DNA of 8,287 nucleotides from Flavobacteriales bacterium UBA7325. GTDB lineage: Bacteria; Bacteroidota; Bacteroidia; Flavobacteriales_D; Crocinitomicaceae. Below the pieces are notes generated by a model. That model was given only the letters and a program-made list of their open reading frames with translations. It did no database searches and was not told the DNA's origin. Within the stretch, counting starts at the first letter, position 1. Each line of letters begins with the position of its first letter. The stretch spans positions 65,666 through 73,952 of the forward strand of contig DKPV01000058.1 of the NCBI GenBank assembly GCA_002471375.1, given 5' to 3'. This document shows positions 6,315-8,287 of the stretch, piece by piece. The translations under genes were made by a program, and so were the position numbers.

Positions 6315-7338
6315 TCCTCAAGTTTTGTTCCCAATTCCACGCATCAATCACAGCGTTTTCCATTGATTTTTGAGCTTCCCAGTCAATCAAGTGTTTTGCC
6401 TTTGTTACATCTGCAAATATTTGCTCGACATCGCCCTCTCTTCGTTCACCAAACTCCCAATTCAATTGCTTGCCAGAAACTTTTTCGAAGGTATGAATTA
6501 TTTCCAATACGCTTGTCCCCTTTCCAGTACCAACGTTCACAATTTCAACCGTAGTTCCTGTTTGATTCCCAATCCATTTTAGGCCACTAACATGAGCTTT
6601 TGCAAGATCCACTACATGAATGTAATCACGAATACATGTTCCGTCTGGAGTATCATAATCCTTTCCAAAAACCGTGAGTTTCTCCAAGACTCCTGCTGCC
6701 GTTTGAGTAACATATGGAAGAAGATTGTTGGGTTTTCCTATCGGAAGCTCACCTATATTCCCTGATTCGTGCGCCCCGATAGGATTAAAATATCGAAGAT
6801 TAAGCACCTTCAATGCTGCACCACTCTTTACAACATCCTCGAGAATTCTTTCACCCATTTGCTTTGTAGCTCCATAGGGAGAATTTGGTTCCTTCTGTGG
6901 AGTTATTTCAGTTACTGTTGTACTGCCATCAGGATCACCATATACAGTGCAGGAAGATGAAAAAATAAAATTATCCACGCTAAACTCTAATGCACACTCT
7001 AGGCAATTTATTAAACCACCAAGATTGTTCTTGTAGTATTTGAGAGGTAAACTAACGGATTCCCCAACTGCTTTATCAGCGGCAAAATGAATAATCCCAG
7101 AAAAATTATACTGTCCAAATATTAAGGATAAACCTTCCTTGTTCCCTATGTCGACATTATGAAATAGAACTTCCGATCCTACAATTTTTTGAATTCCTTC
7201 AAGCATTTTTGTATTCGAGTTTCTAAAATCGTCGACAATAACTGGTACCATCCCATTTTCGATTAGTTCTACCACTGTGTGAGAACCAATAAATCCAGCA
7301 CCACCGGTTACAAGTACGTAATTCTTATCTACCATCAT
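6307..7338 (-). CDS. galE: UDP-glucose 4-epimerase
   Basis: The 343-residue protein is a short-chain dehydrogenase-type sugar epimerase that interconverts UDP-glucose and UDP-galactose using bound NAD. The Rossmann motif GGAGFIG is at 12-18. The catalytic set is Ser129 in SSSCTVYG plus Tyr155 and Lys159 in SPYGATK. Other GalE signatures are HFAADKAVGES (84-94), LRYFNPIGAH (181-190) and CIRDYIHV (235-242). The length matches E. coli GalE (338). It feeds the Leloir pathway and supplies UDP-galactose for surface glycans. It appears to lead a cluster with the beta-barrel gene (8-base overlap), tatD and ansA. The protein begins MMVDKNY, so either of two adjacent Met codons (7338 or 7335) could be the start. 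Confidence 0.96.
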   Translation of the reverse strand: MMVDKNYVLVTGGAGFIGSHTVVELIENGMVPVIVDDFRNSNTKMLEGIQKIVGSEVLFHNVDIGNKEGLSLIFGQYNFSGIIHFAADKAVGESVSLPLKYYKNNLGGLINCLECALEFSVDNFIFSSSCTVYGDPDGSTTVTEITPQKEPNSPYGATKQMGERILEDVVKSGAALKVLNLRYFNPIGAHESGNIGELPIGKPNNLLPYVTQTAAGVLEKLTVFGKDYDTPDGTCIRDYIHVVDLAKAHVSGLKWIGNQTGTTVEIVNVGTGKGTSVLEIIHTFEKVSGKQLNWEFGERREGDVEQIFADVTKAKHLIDWEAQKSMENAVIDAWNWEQNLRND

Positions 7339-7340
7339 GC

Positions 7341-7348
7341 CAAAGGTA
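7341..7348 (-). promoter_or_regulatory. Candidate -7 box for galE, almost touching the start codon
   Basis: The minus strand reads TACCTTTG, an exact match to TAnnTTTG, and it ends only two bases before the galE ATG. If used, transcription would begin at or just inside the first codons, giving a leaderless message that might start at the second Met. No -33 TTG is visible 19-21 bases upstream, so the match could be chance. Confidence 0.3.
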
Positions 7349-7372
7349 CTAGAATTGAGTTAATTTTATAGT

Positions 7373-7576
7373 ATGAAAGATGATCGCTCTATCGATTTAA
7401 AACAACACGCTTTACCGAAGGTATCAAAGTGGTATTTGGTGAGGATTATCTTTTACGTCATTATGCTCGCAATCATAGGCATTGTCTGGTATTACACACG
7501 AGGAAAGGAGAAACCAGTTAAAGATGGTGCTAGTGTTGAAGAAGTAACTGACGTAAAAATCATTTTAAGTGATTAA
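7373..7576 (+). CDS. Small single-pass membrane protein, function unknown
   Basis: This 67-residue protein has a soluble N-terminus (MKDDRSIDLKQHALPKVSK), one strong transmembrane helix at about 20-41 (YLVRIIFYVIMLAIIGIVWY), and a polar C-terminal tail (TRGKEKPVKDGASVEEVTD, then VKIILSD). Basic residues lie on both sides of the helix, so the topology is unclear. There is no cleavage site, lipobox or catalytic motif. It is divergent from galE with 34 bases between the two start codons, and TAATTTTA just upstream is a one-mismatch -7 box. The reading frame is the longest sensible one here and its residue pattern looks protein-like, so I take it as real. I see no link to the adhesin that follows 120 bases later. 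Confidence 0.65.
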   Translation: MKDDRSIDLKQHALPKVSKWYLVRIIFYVIMLAIIGIVWYYTRGKEKPVKDGASVEEVTDVKIILSD

Positions 7577-7696
7577 TTGACTTACTATACCCGTGACTAG
7601 TCCTAGGTTAGCACTTAATAAGTCCAGCCGAACACCTATTGAAATTGTAGACGCCCAGCATTCGTCAAGCCATACATTAGATGAAAAACAAGATCT

Positions 7697-8287
7697 ATGG
7701 TACGCTTTTATAAAAAATCAATTTTACCCTCCCCACTGGTTTCGCTTATTTTTTTTTCAGCTTATTTCTACTTTCGAGTTGGGCACAAGTAGCAAATGAC
7801 GACTGTGCAACGGCCGTATTTATTCCTGGAGTCTGCGAGACTGCAATATCAGGAACTACTGTTGGAGCAACATTCGATGCCGTTGGCACTTGTGGAAGAT
7901 CTGTTACGGCTCCTGGAGTTTGGTATCAGGTTAATGGGCGCAGGTATAATTACCGCTTCAACTTGCAACCAAGCCGCTTATGACACCAAAATAAGGATTT
8001 TTACAGGTACTTGTAATTCAACAACGTGTGTTGGTGGTGCAGATGACGCAGCTGGATGTACAGGGTTTACAACAGAATTTAGTTGGATGGCTAATACATA
8101 TTTGTACATGGCTTCGGGTCTGCGACAGGCACTTTCAACCTTACAATCACGAGAAGTTATGTACCGACAAATGAACAATACACAATTTGCGCAGGAGATA
8201 GCATTTCTCTGAACGATCAATTCGAATCAGTCGCAGGTACATATACTGAAACTCTACCATCAATCATTGGCTGTGACAGTGTTGTAA
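7697..8287 (+). pseudogene. Secreted adhesin-like protein (T9SS cargo type), frame broken about three times, runs off the window
   Basis: The start ATG at 7697 gives MVRFYKKSILPSPLVSLIFF, a good signal peptide. The frame must then shift inside the T9 run (7749-7757) to continue FSLFLLSSWAQVANDDC, with cleavage near AQVA. A domain with NDDC, AISGTTVGAT, SVTAPGVWYQV, ASTCNQAAYDTKI and CVGGADDAAGCTGF follows; this pattern is common in large secreted proteins of Bacteroidota. It changes frame at the GGG at 7936-7938 (one base too many or two too few) and returns at the TTT at 8101-8103 (one base too few). The tail (HGFGSATGTFNLTITRS, then ICAGDSISL and GCDSVV) is open to the window edge. Homology crosses every break, so the ancestral frame was continuous. 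Sequence error and true decay cannot be separated here. Confidence 0.75.

Noticed and set aside
7593..7799. Plus-strand open frame of 68 codons between the small membrane protein and the adhesin
   Set aside because: It needs a GTG start, overlaps the adhesin signal peptide in another frame, and its second half is only a shifted reading of that region.
7796..8212. A stand-alone 138-residue protein starting at ATG 7796
   Set aside because: Only its middle (from about AGIITAST to TEFSW) matches the adhesin domain. Its first 45 and last 40 residues are out-of-frame readings of sequence that makes sense in the other frame.

Overview
The window looks like chromosomal DNA of a Bacteroidota bacterium, most likely a flavobacterium-type marine or freshwater lineage. 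Several things point there: the AT-rich composition, TAnnTTTG-like promoter boxes with weak Shine-Dalgarno sites, a tRNA with no encoded CCA, an ExbB carrying a cleavable signal peptide, paired ExbD genes, and a secreted protein built like type IX secretion (T9SS) cargo. The family-level placement is inference.

Layout. Nearly everything up to 7338 reads on the minus strand. Bases 1-57 hold the first 19 codons of pth (peptidyl-tRNA hydrolase). A strong terminator (162-195) separates it from a four-gene proton-channel operon, read from 2927 down to 214: exbB-like, an unknown four-helix membrane protein, a long exbD, and a short exbD. These should form an inner-membrane motor that uses proton flow to energise outer-membrane transport or envelope work. 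No TonB or TolA partner is in the window. Upstream of exbB is a degraded stretch (2983-3491) that includes a remnant of a DHHW/AlgX-like SGNH-hydrolase gene. Next come a terminator and tRNA-Ser(GGA) at 3601-3685.

From 7338 down to 3725 lies a second tight same-strand cluster: galE (UDP-glucose 4-epimerase), an outer-membrane beta-barrel protein, a TatD-family metal-dependent hydrolase, and a type I L-asparaginase. Gaps are 23 bases or less, with one 8-base overlap. No terminator is visible before the tRNA, so the terminator behind tRNA-Ser may end the whole unit.

The plus strand carries a 67-residue single-helix membrane protein (7373-7576), divergent from galE. It is followed by the start of a large secreted adhesin-like protein (7697 to the window end). 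The adhesin frame is broken at about three places in 590 bases, yet its protein similarity continues across every break. This is either sequence error near a contig end, a decaying gene, or, for the T9 run in the signal peptide, possible phase variation.

I do not see a CRISPR array, transposase, phage gene or recognisable defence system. The most unusual material is the non-standard ExbB/ExbD operon, the broken adhesin and the gene debris beside tRNA-Ser.
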